Source: Aspidapion aeneum
Taxonomy: Eukaryota > Arthropoda > Insecta > Coleoptera > Brentidae
DNA: 64,000 nucleotides
Reading direction: 5' to 3'
NCBI GenBank assembly: GCA_963576565.1
Contig: OY755038.1
Location: 201,969,013-202,033,012 of the forward strand
Shown here one piece after another: positions 23,101-38,100 of the stretch. The notes beneath the pieces are model-generated. The model was not told the DNA's origin and did not search any database. It saw nothing but the letters and a program-made list of their open reading frames with translations. The first letter of the stretch is position 1. The number at the start of each line of letters is the position of its first letter. The position numbers and the translations under genes were made by a program.

Positions 23101-26100
23101 ATTTGCAATGTCAAAATTATGAGAAATAAAATTTTAAAATATTTATAAAAAACTATTCAGTTTTTTTTGTCAGTTATTAATGTGGTATTTTTGTGAAATT
23201 CCAGCTATACAGGGTGTTTCCTAATTGAATGTCAATATTTATGGGGGCGATTTTTGGGCCCATTTTAAGACAAAAACTTCATATAAACATATATGTCCTA
23301 AACGTCTTACCTTTTGAAATATTTTGGCAGACATTGATGGCACGCCACTGATTTTTCCTGAAATAAAAATTATTTTTGAAATCCACAATCATTTCTAACC
23401 AAAGTTGATCACTTGATTTTTTTCAATCCGATGCACGGTTTTCGCTTAAAAAAATGAAAACCGTTTTTCTGCATGATCATAACAATATCGTTAATGTGAC
23501 AATATCATCATGCAGAGACACGTAGATTTTATTTTTTTAGATGAAACTCGTGCGTCGGACTAAAAAAAATCAAGAGATCAAATGATTTATTTATGAAAAC
23601 TTTACCACCCTGTACCTCAAAAGGTAAGACGTTTAGAGCATATGTTCATATGAAGTTTTTTTCTTAAAATGGGCCCAAAAATCACCCCCATAAATATTGA
23701 CTGTATATATCCCAATAATTGATACTTTTTTTGCTTAAATTGCTTTACTATCATGAGTTGTTAATTTAAACTTCAAACTTTGATATTGGGAAAATACAAA
23801 AATGTCAATAGGTTGAGAAAATTTAATTTAGTCACCTGCTGTTAGAATGGATAGGTATAGGGGCATTGGAAAATGTATTTTTTATTTATCCAGTAATTGA
23901 TATGCAATTTTTTTTAGAAAATATAAAATAAAATTAAGTTCTCAGTTTCGTTATGTTTTTCTTAAGCAACCATCAAAAAGAATGGTGTCCACAGGGTCAA
24001 CATTCAAAGAGAAACTAAATATTTCTGGAAGGAAAAGCAGTACAATAACAAAAGTTTGTGCAGGGTTATCATATACTCTGATTTAATAGTTGGGGAAAAA
24101 TATAAAGTATAAAGCATTGGCAAGGTATCAATCACTGGGCATTTTACCTTAAATACAATTACCTCTTAGTCCAGTAACTCATGTCGGTCGTAAATGTATG
24201 CTTAAATTAATACATAATTTTCTTTCTTATCGATGATCCAGGTAACACATGTTATGTATATGTTTTGTTTTCAAAATCGAATATGGCGGCTGTGACAGAT
24301 AAAATGCGTCAAGCTCTTATTTCACTATATATTTATGGAAAACCCACAATAATTGTTTTTGACGTCTATTCTTTCTATTCACGTTTTTTTGATATACAAT
24401 GATGTGACAGACGTACTGTCCTGCTATAGAAAAGAAATAATTTAATTGGAACAAACGTTCCTGGAAAACCCACAATTATCTTTGACATATATTCTGTCAT
24501 GCCTTGGTAGATTTCGTGGGATTCTCGATTTTCTTTAACCACCATACAGAAAATTCAGAGCTAGTGATTTGTAACTGGTGATTGCCTAATTATTTATTTC
24601 CTTTTATTTAGCAAAAGGATCTTCTCGTACGCACAGACCACCAGACATCAAAGACGGAATCTACCTAAAAGCATTTTGCAATGGTGTGACAGACGTAGTC
24701 CTGCTAGAAAATAAATAATTTAATTGGAACAAACGTTCCTGGAAAACCCACAATTATCTTTGACATATATTCTGTCATGCCTTGGTAGATTTCGTGGGAT
24801 TCTCGATTTTCTTTCGTCCACCATACAGAAAATTCAGAGCTAGTGATTTGTAACTGGTGATTGCCTAATTATTTATTTCCTTTTATTTAGCAAAAGAATC
24901 TTTTCGTACTCACAGACCACCAAACATCAAAGACGGAATCTACCTAAAAGCATTTTGCAATGGTGTGACAGACGTAGTCCTGCTATAGAAAAGAAATAAT
25001 TTAATTGGAACAAATGTTTCTGGAAAACCCACTATTATCTTTGACATATATTATGTCATGCCTTGGTAGATTTCGTGAGATTCTCGATTTTCTTTAGTCC
25101 ACCATACAGAAAATTCAGAGCTAGTGATTTGTAACTGGTGATTGCCTAATTATTTATTTCCTTTTATTTAGCAAAAGAATCTTTTCGTACTCACAGACCA
25201 CCAAACATCAAAGACGGAATCTACCTAAAAGCATTTTGCAATGGTGTGACAGACGTACTGTCCTGCTATAGAAAAGAAAGAATTTATTGGAACAAATGTT
25301 TCTGGAAAACCCACAATTATCTTTGACATATATTCTGTCATGCCTTGGTAGATTTCGTGGGATTCTCGATATTCTTTAGTCCACCATACAGAAAATTCAG
25401 AGCTAGTGATTTGTAACTGGTGATTGCCTAATTATTTGTTTCCTTTTATTTAGCACAAGTACTTTTGCGTCACCATAGACCACCAAACGTTAAAGATGGA
25501 ATCTACCTAAAAGCATTTTGCAATGGTGTGACAGACATACTGTCCTGCTATAAAAAAGAAATAATTTAATTGGAACAAACGTTCCTGGAAAACCCACAAT
25601 TATCTTTGACATATATTTTGTCATGCCTTGGTAGATTTCGTGGGATTCTCGATTTTCTTTAATCCACCATACAGAAAATTCAGAGCTAGTGATTTGTAAC
25701 TGGTGATTGCCTAATTATTTTTTTCCTTTTATTTAGCAAAAGGATCTTTTCGTACTCACAGACTACCAAACATCAAAGACGGAATCTACTTAAATGGTGT
25801 GACAGACATACTGTCCTGCTATAGAAAAGAAATAATTTAATTGGAACAAATGTTTCTGGAAAACCCACAATTATCTTTGACATATATTCTGTCATGCCTT
25901 GGTAGATTTCGTGGGATTCTCGATTTTCTTTAGTCCACCATACAGAAAATTCAGAGCTAGTGATTTGTAACTGGTGATTACCTAATTATTTATTTCCTTT
26001 TATTTAGCAAAAGTACCTTTGCGTCACCATAGACCACCAAACGTCAAAGATGGAATCTACCTAAAACCATTTTGCAATGGTGTGACAGACGTACTGTCCT

Positions 26101-29100
26101 GCTATAGAAAAGAAATAATTTATTGGAACAAATGTTCCTGGAAAACCCACAATTATCGATTATCGCACGAATGTGCAATTTTGCAAAGCCAAACAACGAA
26201 TGTGCATTTTTTTGAAAAACATTACAAAAATTGAAAATTTTCAACCGACATTATTTGTTGTTTTACAAAAGTAAGCCTTTCAATAGTGGTTAAGTACCAC
26301 AAAATGAAATCTTTATTTTTCGCAATGTCTTCAATGTTTAAAATGCGTTTTTCTCAAAACATCAATTATGCACATTCATGACTTTGGCATTGGACCGACG
26401 ATATATTCGGTCATGCCTTGGTAGATTTCGTGGGATTCTCGATTTTCTTTAGTCCACAATACAGAAAATTCAGAGCTAGTTATTTATTTCCTTTTATTTA
26501 GCAAAAGTACCTTTGCGTCACCATAGACCACCAAACGTCAAAGATGGGATCTACCTAAAAGCATTTTGCAATGGTGTGCGCGACGTCCTATCCGGCTATA
26601 GAAAACAAATAATTAATTTGGAACAAATGTTTCTGGAAAACCCGCAATTATCTTTGACATATATTCTGTCATGCATCGATAGATTTCGTGGAATTTTCGA
26701 CTTTCTTCAGTCCACCATACAGAAAATTCAGACAGAAGAATTGCACGGTTGCGTGGTATACAATGCTTTGCACAAATATAATATACACATGACCACGAGT
26801 ATTCTTGATTGCGGATTGGATCCTATGGAAGAAGCGGCGGATAGGTAATGGTTTATGCTTTTGTTGTTTAGTAGTACTTTCCCCTTTTCGAAGCACAAAA
26901 CCACAAAAAGATATTGCCTACAACACATTTAGTTCCCACGCTAACTTCAAAGTTATTCAGAATAGTAATTGAATCACATAACATCTAATAGTTTGAAGAA
27001 CTCTGCAGATCGGTAATTTAGGCTTCCAGTATAAGGTCTTTATACTTTACACAGATTACCTACAGAATTTCAAAGGTCATTGAACCTGACTGGCCAACTG
27101 TAATCATATTAAAAAATCTACGTCACCGGGTTGCTTTAAAGCATTTGTTTTATGGAAACCCGATAACGCAGCTACAGTCGTCCAGTTAAGGTCATATGAC
27201 TGATCAAATTCGGTACGCAACCTGTGTAAAAGTATAATGACCTTGCAGTTATAATATGTCGCATAAGCCGCCATTGGTTAGCCACCAATAAATATTGGGG
27301 TTCCGTCAGGCATTTGTTTTAAAGGCTGTATAAGAGGCCATCGCAGAATCCCCAATGATTCTTGAAGAGAAGTTTTTTAAAATTATTTGCATTATTTTTT
27401 TTACATTGGAAGGTAATAGCTTAGTGTATAATAAACCAAAGTCAGGTATTTTAAAAACAATGGTATTTAGGGTTAAAATAAGTTTAACCGACGTACTGAT
27501 GTCCTGGGCAAGAGCAAAGAGCCTCTAAAAAAGACTGCTATAAGCGGGCTGGCATGTTCGATTTCAAATGAACCTAAACGTATGGCTTGGATAAATTAGA
27601 CTACTGAGAATGGGTGCCGCGCGCATATTTGTATACAACACTCAGGATCAGTCGGCTTTCGCCCGAACATTTCTGGTAAATAGCAGACGATATGGTAAAT
27701 CGCTTGGATAACTAACACCCGTGATCGCAAAAATGTTCGTTAAAAATCAGTCTGGATTTCAGAACCACAATCTTTCTTAAGAAAGAATTCGTAAATTTCT
27801 AACATACATATATTTTTTTTAAACACTCTCCTGACCTCTTTCCCGGGTCAATGTAGAATAGGGCTTCATTGACACGGTTACGGCGGCGTTCGGGCTACAA
27901 CCGAATCGCAATCATGGACGTCGTTTACAACGCTCTTAACGCCATCCCTTTTCTAAGCTGAACGCGCCGCCGCTGACCTTAGAACAAATACCTTACAAGC
28001 TAGCCCTACCAAGTCCACTTTAAATCCCTGACTTCGCATGCGCAGATCTACCAATATTATTTACCTCATTAGAATAGTTGAATACAGAGTGATTTTCACT
28101 TAAATGATTCTAACCACATGAAAATAGAAAGTTTCAAAAACCTAACCTAACGAAACCTAATCAAATCTAACCGAACCGAACCAAGGCAAACTGAACCAAT
28201 AATTAAAAAAAAAATTCCTTACTTCCTACCTGGGATCCTAGAGGATGTGAATCCGAACCGAACCTAACTAAACTGAACCAAACCTAACCTAACCAAACTA
28301 AACTACAACACTGCTAATTAGGTTTAGTTGCGTATGGTTAGGTTTGGATAGATTCGGTTCGGTACGGTCCGGTTCGGATTCACATCCTCTAGGATCCCGG
28401 GTAGGAAGTCAGGAAAGTTTTTTTTTTTTGAAAAAAATTATTGGTTTAGTTTGCTTTGGTTCGGTTCGGTTAGATTTGATTAGGTTTCGTTAGGTTAGGT
28501 TTTTGAAACTTTCTATTTTCATGTGGTTAGAATCATTCAAGTTAAAATCACCCTGTTCATCTATTCAATACATGAGGTAAATAATATTGGTAGATCTGCG
28601 CATGCGAAGTCAGGGATCGAAAGTGGACTTGGTAGGGCTAGCGTCTTGTCAAATACCTTTTAATTTGTTTTAAAAAGTGCCTAGGCGGCTACAACTCAAG
28701 AGCTCAAGATGCATTGTCTTTTAAAAGTTCCAAAATCCAAAGAATTTTCTGAAAGTCAATTCAAAAGTGAAAATTAAGCCCAATTTTGATTACGTTAAAT
28801 CGCATTAGAAAATTGTCAATGTTATTTGAAAGTGGCCCCTTTTTATTATAAGCGTCTACTTTTTTAATGGGTTTATTTGAATCCCATATGCCGGAACGCT
28901 TGTAGCAGTCATTTTCTATTAATGAATTTAATACGCTTTCGTAGTACATCTATACAGGATGTCCCAGCGAAAAAAGGGTCTAACGGGGAACCATATAAAG
29001 GTACTTTTCCAACTACTCTGGTTAACGCCTAGAGCGGTGGCCACCCCCACCCCAATATCCTAAACGAAAACATGTCATGTAATACCTCATTTGAAAGGTT

Positions 29101-32100
29101 TTTTGATTCTCAACACGTTGCCGCAAGCGTTTAGAGAATTAAAAGATTTTTGAAATGAGGTATCACATGACCTATGTTTCCATTTAGGATTTTGGGGTGA
29201 GGGTAGCTACCGCTTTAGAGGTTGATCGGGGTAGGTGGAAAAGTACTCAAAACAGGTTTTTTAATTTTTTTCTCTTCTTTTTTGTTTTTATGATATTGGC
29301 CAAGTTTTCGCTGGGACACCCTGTATAAGTACATAGTTAAACCGTTACCCACACTTTATTTTCCAGGTTTTATGACTTACTACCTAAATACTGTACTGCT
29401 GGTACTGCTACTACTATTGCAAGTGTTTCGTTAAAAAACTAAAATCTCAAAAAGTGAAAAAATTAGACATGTTTGGTAACAAAATCCGGAAAAGAATATT
29501 TTTTTTGGAAATTTGGTGTTTTAAAGGTTTAAAAAAAACATTTTCTTGCATTATGTTCTCTTTTTGTTTTAGATTAATCAAACCAATCAACACAGTATTC
29601 TACCAACACCTTTGTAATTGGATAATCTACGGAGACCTGGTTGATCCATACAGTGAGTTTTTTATTTGTGATGCAAAGGTGGACGATGAAAATTTTGTTG
29701 TAGGAGAATGTCATGTAGATGGTTCCGCTACTAATTTGAATGTAAGCGAATTTTAGCAAATTATACGCTGATTAAAACATACTTTATTGCCTTTTATGTA
29801 GTACCTTTTGGTGAGTTTCCAGTACTTCGAGGAGAGATAGATTTTTACCTTCCTAGCCCGCGCAGCAATGGCTAGAGAACGTATTATTTTCGACGAAATA
29901 AATTTTTTTAAGACGCCGAAAATGTGTTATTTGGGTGTATATTGAGCTATCCTAGCAATATCGTCGTAATGTCTGTCTGTGTGTATAGCTCCTAAACCGC
30001 TAAACCGATTTTCATAAAATTTTCAGGTAAAATAGTGTTCGACACTCTAACAAAATCCGTTAATGTCAATGACAGTTTTTTGACAGTTAATTTTTTTTAA
30101 AAATGCTAACTTTTTTGGAGATGATTGTTAACAACCACTATTTTAAATATTGTCACGTTTTTAATCTGTCCCTGAACTAAGTCTAAGCTCTGAATCATTG
30201 TCATATAAACCGGAACTCTGAAAAAAACGTCTTCAGAAAATATTTTAATTAATTTTCAATTATCCATCCCATTGGATTTTTACTCTGATCCACGCTTGTG
30301 TCTTAAATTAATTGAAAATTTATTTTAGATAAAATCCAAAATACGCAAGCCTCCTAGTATTAGAAAATTTTACATAGACTGGAATTTAGTGCCAATGTTT
30401 GTCACAGAAGATGCGGCAGAAAGCATACTTTTTATGGGTAAGTGTACTTTAGTTGTGATTGAATATAAATACAGTGTTAAAGTACAAACGCTCTCCAAAG
30501 GCGCGTATTCATTTGAGGCAGAATTCGCATGCCTCGCTGCGCGCAGCTATTGAGAAAAGGTACTTTCAGAGTTCAGAGTGGGCACCTGCCCCACGACGCC
30601 AAGCGCCTCAGGGGCGCCAAAATGTGCCCGAAATCGTAGAGTGAGTATAATAAAGTAAAATTTAGGCGCTAGGGGCAGGACAGGAAACGTCTATGATGTG
30701 CCTATTATGTTTTTAATGTATTTACCACTGCTTGCAGTGATGCGATATTTTGTAGTATTTTCGTGCTCTTCGTAGGATTTTTTTTAAATTAATTTTTTTA
30801 AGTAATAAAATGTAAAAATCGAGTTATTTTTGCATCTTTAATTTTTTTTTTCGGGGGGGGTGGGTTCGGTTTCGGGGGGGGGGGGTTGGATTGGGTTGGT
30901 ATGAGGGGGGTTGATGTTTTTTGAACCATGGGGGCGGGGCGCCAAATTTTGTCTTTGCCCACGACGTATTTTACCCCAGATCCGCCACTGGTACTTTATT
31001 GACAAAATGATACTGCCACTGGCAGAAATTGAGAGTCCCACTTTTTCTAAACAAAATTGATTTTCTATCGACTTAATTTTTTTTGAAGTGTAAACTTCTT
31101 TAGGCGCGTTTAGCACTTTTTGTGGGTACTGAATTGAACTGAGCCGTCACGCTCGGCTATGTAACGCTCATTCGGGTGAAGTCGGCTCGAGTCGACCAAC
31201 TGTGAGAGGAACAGTCAGCAGAGCGATATGATGATGCAGATGAAGGCGACTGAGAGCAAAATTTCGCCTTGTTGAAGTTTACACTTCTGCCGAGTGGTCT
31301 TAAGCACACACAATTTTTTTTTACATTACTTGACGATATTTTTCTAGGTAGAATAGTGTGGATATTCCGCAACAAGCCCGAAAGCATAGAAAAAACCAAC
31401 GACTACAAAACAAAATTTAAAAAAGACATATGGGGAGAGGAGGATATCGAGTATTACAGCAAAATTCAATGTTTGGCCAATCACAATTTCAATAAGGTTG
31501 AATTTAAGAAAACTCTGGAGGAATGCAGAATAAAACTTACAAAGGTACAAACAGAATGCACGCTACTTTCTGACTCTCAACGCATGCGCACTAAAATAGG
31601 AGTTTTATAGGGTTTTTACGGTCAATGTTTTATACAAAAATTGCAATTTTCTCTTCAGTTACACGAAACAAAAAGCATTTATGTATTCTATAACAGAAAG
31701 CACAAATGAAAAATATTAATTTGTCATAGCCAACTGATACCAAGAATTTATATTAAATTAATAATATTTTATAATAATTAATTTGTGTAAAATAAATCCA
31801 ACATCTTAATATTTTCTTTAAATATTTTTTTTACTTTCTGACCTACAAAAACTATACAAAATTCAAAACCTTATATTGGTTGTAAGTCAGTGGCGCTCTT
31901 TGTGTTAGAATTTGTAACATCTACAGTATATACACGGAAAAGGGTCCCAAAAGGACAAATGGACTAAAAATTTTATTTTTAGACAAAAAGTCACTCTTCA
32001 TAAAAAGTTCTGCTTGTTTGGGAAAGTATTACCATTCTTTAAATTTGAAAATATTATACAGGGAGGCGAAAAACAAAAAACCAATGAAAAATTTGTGCAT

Positions 32101-35100
32101 TAATAAAACGTTTTAACTTTTAGTACCTCTGGTCAATAATGCTCGATGAAGGAAACTTGGTAGAACACTTAAGACTCATTCGAGACTTTTACGCCTTGGG
32201 CCGAGGCGAACTGTTTCAACAATTTCTATCCGTCTCCGATAATAATCTCTTGGAGGTACCCTTGGAGTCCATTTTGCAACACATCAATATTATATTCCAG
32301 GAAACTGCTCGTAAAATCTATGGAGAAAACGACAAAACTTGTACTAGGTTCGAGTTTGAATCTCCTACAGGAGAAATTTCAAGTAAGAAATTGTTTTGCA
32401 GTTTATGGTATACAAATTAAGTTTTCTGGTGGATGAAAATTTAAATGTACGGGTGACGGTAAACAGATCAAAATAAAAAATCTCAAAAACGATACATCGA
32501 ACGACAAGAGATGAAAAAACAGAAGATCGCAAAGAAAAAAACACGAAAGACAAAAATCTCAAACGACAAACGATATTTTTTATAAAGAATCAAACCGTCA
32601 AATTGAATTTCAACTGGCACTTTTAGTTTTTTAAATATTACATCAAATCATTATTTCTTTCTGGAATCACCATTCTTAGTTTTTTTAAAATGTTGGTTTT
32701 ATTTTATAGTATTCACTGGGTTTAAAATATTTTTTTAAATAATCAAATTTAGACAGTAATTAAAATTAAAGAGGTAATTATAATAAAAAAAAACATTTAG
32801 GGCTCTCAATAGATAAACAGCAAAATAATAGGAAAAACCCAACTTTTTTTTAAGAAAACATATTTACTAAGACAAAATATATTTTTTAAATCTTATTTAT
32901 TAAGAAAAGTATTAACAAACGTTTTCAAGTTGAATTAGGCCTGGATGGGGTATGGCCAAACAAAAACAAGGCGCATTTTTTACAACAAGGCATATTTTAC
33001 AAAAAGGTATGTTTTACAACAAGGTACAAGGTGTTTCAAGGTCCACTGCAATTAGAAATAGAAAAAAAGTATAAATGCAAAAGTTGTAGGCTTTATCCTA
33101 CCATCAAAAAAGGTATCAAACAAAACAAATCAATGTCGATAATTATAAAAAAACACAAGCATTGTAAATATCTTACGGAACATAGCATAAATTAATATGT
33201 TAATGATTAAACTTTAAAAAAATTATATATATGGATGATTCTACCAAAAGTGGGCTATATGGATATCATTTTCGGTCATTGCCTTTAAATAACAGTACAG
33301 CACAGTAAATAATTTTGTTTTTTTAAATTCATGTAACTAATTAGGTGTAAGCTACGAAACATTTATTTTCCCGAATTTTAGGAATTATTGCATAAAAATG
33401 CCAGAGGGATGAGTACCAGAGGAATGAGTTTTTTAATGGTTTATCAATTTATTTCAAAATCTATTTAGACTACTTAACTTAAGTTTTATATAAACAAAGT
33501 TCCTATACTTATAATTTTAAAACAATCAACAAAAATATTATACTATTGATATCAATCGAATATTTACTTACCAGAGGAATGATAATTGAAGCGTTCCTTT
33601 TTGATTTCTCTGAAAAAAACTATAACTTAAACCAAACTAAAGTTGACATTATCTGTCACAACTTGTCACCCTCACAAGTAAATTAGATATCCAGGGCCGT
33701 CTCTTTCTCTAGAAATTAACCGGTGGTATTCACAAATATTGTTTTATTAAAAATGGAGCACGTTTAAAATTGTAAAATTTTCCGGAGAAAATGTAAATTC
33801 GAATTTTCAAAAATATGACTGCAAACTTAAGTTTTATCAATTTTTTGATAAATAGTTAAGACTTGGTTAAATATTATTTATTAAGATATAAATTTTTTTT
33901 ATACATTAAACTCAAATGATCCATAAAGAAAACATTTCGTTTTAAATCTTATAACTAAAACGATGCTTCATTTGCAGTCTGTGTCTGAAAAATATGCATT
34001 CCCACTCCACAGCACCATTTTTGTAGAATCATCCATATATATATATATTTTCTTTCTAAACTCAAAGATATATGATAAACTGAGATTTAGTAAAGCCGCT
34101 GTTAAAATATTACCATCTACAATTTCTAGCGGTTTGGGACCTACTCTACATTTTTTGAAAATAGGTACCCTATTTTCTATCTCTTGAAATAAGTGCAGTA
34201 GACCTTTGTGGAAATATACCAAAACACCCTGTACATCTAGTAACACAAAACTTAAGTACACTCGATGATATACGTGGTATACTTTAAATACCTATTCCGA
34301 GCTCAAACATTTAAAAAAACTCAACATTACAGAGTAAAAGAATAAAATTCATGAAAAAGCCCTGCTCAGTTGAACTTTTTCAGACGCAACTAACCACGGA
34401 TGACCAAAAAAACTAATTAACATAAATAATGCAACAAACATAAGAATAATAAAACAAAAGGCAAAAAAGCCCTACTTTATTCAGACTTTCTCAGAGGCAA
34501 CAAACTAATAATAAACTAAAAGGAACTCAAAATTCAAGACTAGGAAAAATATTGAAAATTTCCACACCTATTCTATGACTCATTCATGAGTTTCTTCATT
34601 GGGGAAAATATGAAAAATATGAAGGTTTTTCTAAAAATATGAAGTTTTATGAAGTCTGAAAAAAATATGAACATTTTCATAAAATATGAATGTGTTGAGA
34701 GCCCTGAACACTAAATTTTAAGTGCGGTACGTCATTTTACTTATATAGATTAGATAGACTTTCGAAAAATACCTGAAATTCCCCAAAAAATCGAATTTTT
34801 GGGATACTATATAGCCGCCAGTATTTTTATTTTTATGGTCTGTTTCTGCTATTTTTCTAATGGCGACCAGAAATTGTCTGCCCAGATAGCTTAGTCATTA
34901 TTAGAGACCTTGTATGTATGACATATTTTAAATAAAAGAGACGCGACAAACTCTTCAAAGTCAAATTTATTTAAGTCAAAATCAAAGGATGAAAATATCG
35001 GTCCTGTCGAGAAGGTGGTGATCGGTCCTCTATACTCTAGCGATGTTTAGAGAGAGACGCACCTTCTGTCCTAGGTAATTCAGAAGCGTGGGAAAATGAA

Positions 35101-38100
35101 AATAAACGATTGTTAACAAAATCTATACAGGGGGTGCGGACAAACGTGTTTGTTTATATTGTTACGGGTTCACAACGACAAATTAAAACTCGCAATTGTT
35201 GAAAACGATACGTCAATTTATTTCCACAAATTATGTACAAAAACACGCACTTAAACTTACCAATAACTTGCTAATAATTCACTACTATAATCGGTCTATT
35301 AACTTCGTGTTAATATCTCACGACCACTACAGTACGTTATATGTGACTGACTGACTGCTGCACGACGTCCGGCCTTATATATGAGGGCTGCCTACTATTC
35401 GAGAACCCTTCCATCCTTGTTCGATTCGGAATCATTCCAGCCCTTTTCTAGACTTTCGCATACCAGTTTGTCACAGATAACGCAACTAAAACCTAGATTA
35501 AGAATACAACCATAAAATACGTCAACCTAATACTACACTAAACCTAAATAAATTCTAACTATAAAATTTAAATAACTTAAATTTGTAACACTATCCTCCT
35601 CTTCAGGTTTGATCGTCTCGATCAACATTTCCCAGGTAAGGTTTTAGTCTGTCTAGATGAACAACTTTCATCTTGGACTTCGGGCTTTTCTGAATTCGGT
35701 AGACTACATCATTAATTCTCTTAACAACTTTATAAGGCCCTTCCCATGGTGGTGTCAACTTAGGTGATCTTCCTTTCTTGCGTTGAGGATTGTATAGCCA
35801 GACTTGATCATTCTCTTTGAACCCTGAAGAGTTTGCTTTCAGGTCATACCTCGCTTTCATGCGGTCACTGGCTATTTCTATTCGCTCTCTAACCACTTCA
35901 TGGATATCGTGCAGCTTTTGCCTTAAACGTTCGACATAGTCATTAACCTCTAAGCGTTCTTCTTCAGGTGAACCAAACATGATATCACATGGTAAACGCA
36001 GTTCTCTACCAAACAGGATACTAGATGGAGTAGCTCCTGTCGTATTGTGAATGGCGGTTCTATAGGACATCAAAAACAATGGAATATATTGGTCCCAATC
36101 TGTTTGGTGCTCATCAACAACTTTGCAAAGATGTTCTTCTATTGTTTTATTAAATCTTTCAACCATGCCATCTGACTGCGGATGTAAAGCAGTAGTCCGT
36201 GTTTTATGTATTCCTAAAAGGTCACAGAGATTTTGGAAGAGCTTTGATTCAAAGTTTCTTCCTTGATCTGAATGTAGTTCCAAAGGAATACCAAATCGGC
36301 TGAAAACATCATTTACCAGAACTTCTGCAACTGTAGCGGCCTCTTGGTTAGGCAAAGCAAAAACTTCTGGCCATTTGCTAAAGTAATCCATGACAACAAG
36401 GATGTATTTGTTGCCCTTTTTAGTTTCTGGAAATGGTCCGGCCACATCAATAGCGATGCGTTCGAATGGCAGACCTACGTTATATTGTTTCATTTGACCT
36501 CTGGACCTTGTTTTGGGACCTTGGCTGGCTGCACAAGTCGAACATCGGCGGCACCAGTTTTTCACATCTTGAAAGTAATTGACCCAATAAAATCGGTTTC
36601 GAATTTTGTCCATGGTTTTATTTATGCCTAGGTGCGCGCCTGATTTCCCACCATGGCATTCGGCCATTATATTGTCTATCATGCTCCTAGGAACCACTAC
36701 TTGATTAATCACAGTAAGGCCATCGGCACTTTCCCAGGCACGTTTAAGGATGTTTTCTTCTACTATCAGTGAATCCCATTGTGCCCACAGTGATTTGAAT
36801 ATCACCCCTTGGTTTGCGATATCTTGCCATGATGGTCGTGGCTTGTTCTCTTCTTTCAATCGCAAGATAGGTCCTACATCTTTGTCGTCAAGTTGTGTGG
36901 TTCTAATCGAAGCCGACATCCATTCTTCATCTGGTTCTAACTTTATCTGGCGCACGTAGGTAATTCCTTCTTTCTGGTCAATTTTCCTGCAATGTTTACA
37001 ATCCTCAGGGCAAGGTCTTCTGGACAATGCATCCGCATTATTATGCACCCTTCCCGCTCGGTGCTTAATTTGATAATGGTATTGTTGTAGCTTTTCTATC
37101 CATCTCGCGACTTGCCCCTCAGGTTGTTTCATTTTCATGAGCCACTGTAACGCAGCATGATCCGTTCTAATCACAAACTCTTGTCTGTAGAGATATTTGT
37201 GAAAGTGATCTACTGATTTAACTATGGCTAGGAGCTCCTTTCTAGTAACACAATAATTTCTCTCTGGTTTGGATAGCTTCTTGCTGAAAAATTCGATGAC
37301 CCGTTCTTCTCCATCTTGTACTTGGGAGAGTACTGCTCCTATGCCATCGTTGCTCGCATCAGTATCTAATATGAATTTTCCTTTTGGAATGGGATATGCA
37401 AGAATCGGACTAGAACATAATGCTGCTTTTAGTCTTCTAAATGCTTGGTCACATTCGGTATTCCATTTGTAAGAAGCTTTATCTTCTGTAAGTCTATGTA
37501 ATGGAGACGCTATTTTGGCAAAACCTTCTACAAACCGTCTGTAGTATGTACACAGACCCAAAAAGCTTCTCAATTCATGTTTGTCACGAGGTTGGGGCCA
37601 TTCTTTTATTGCTTGTAACTTCTTTTCGTCGGTATGGATGCCTTCTCGGGAAACGACGTGACCCAGGAACTCAACTTTTTCTTGGAACAGAAAACATTTC
37701 TTTGAGTTCAATTTAAGATTTGCGTTCCTGATTCTTGAGAATACTTCTCGTAAATTATCTAGATGATCTTGAAATGATGTCCCCATTACTATGACATCAT
37801 CCAAATAGACTAGGCAGGTTTTCCAAGTAAGGCCTCGTAGAACGACTTCCATTAGTCTTTCAAATGTTCAAATGGGGCATTGCACAGGCCAAATGGCATC
37901 ACATTAAACTGATAAAGTCCACTTCCAGCAGAGAATGCAGTCTTCTCTTTATCTCTTTCAAAGATTCCTACTTGCCAATACCCACTTTTCAGGTCAAGAG
38001 TAGAAAACCAATATGATCCTGCCAACGTTGTTAATGTGTCGTCTATTCTTGGCAGTGGGTAACTATCTTTCTTGGTCACATCGTTAAGTTTCCTGTAGTC

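Noticed and set aside
26019..26234. 71-codon frame starting like TUBGCP4 exon 3
   Set aside because: It is pseudo-exon copy 6: the frame shifts after about 30 residues and runs into inserted sequence.
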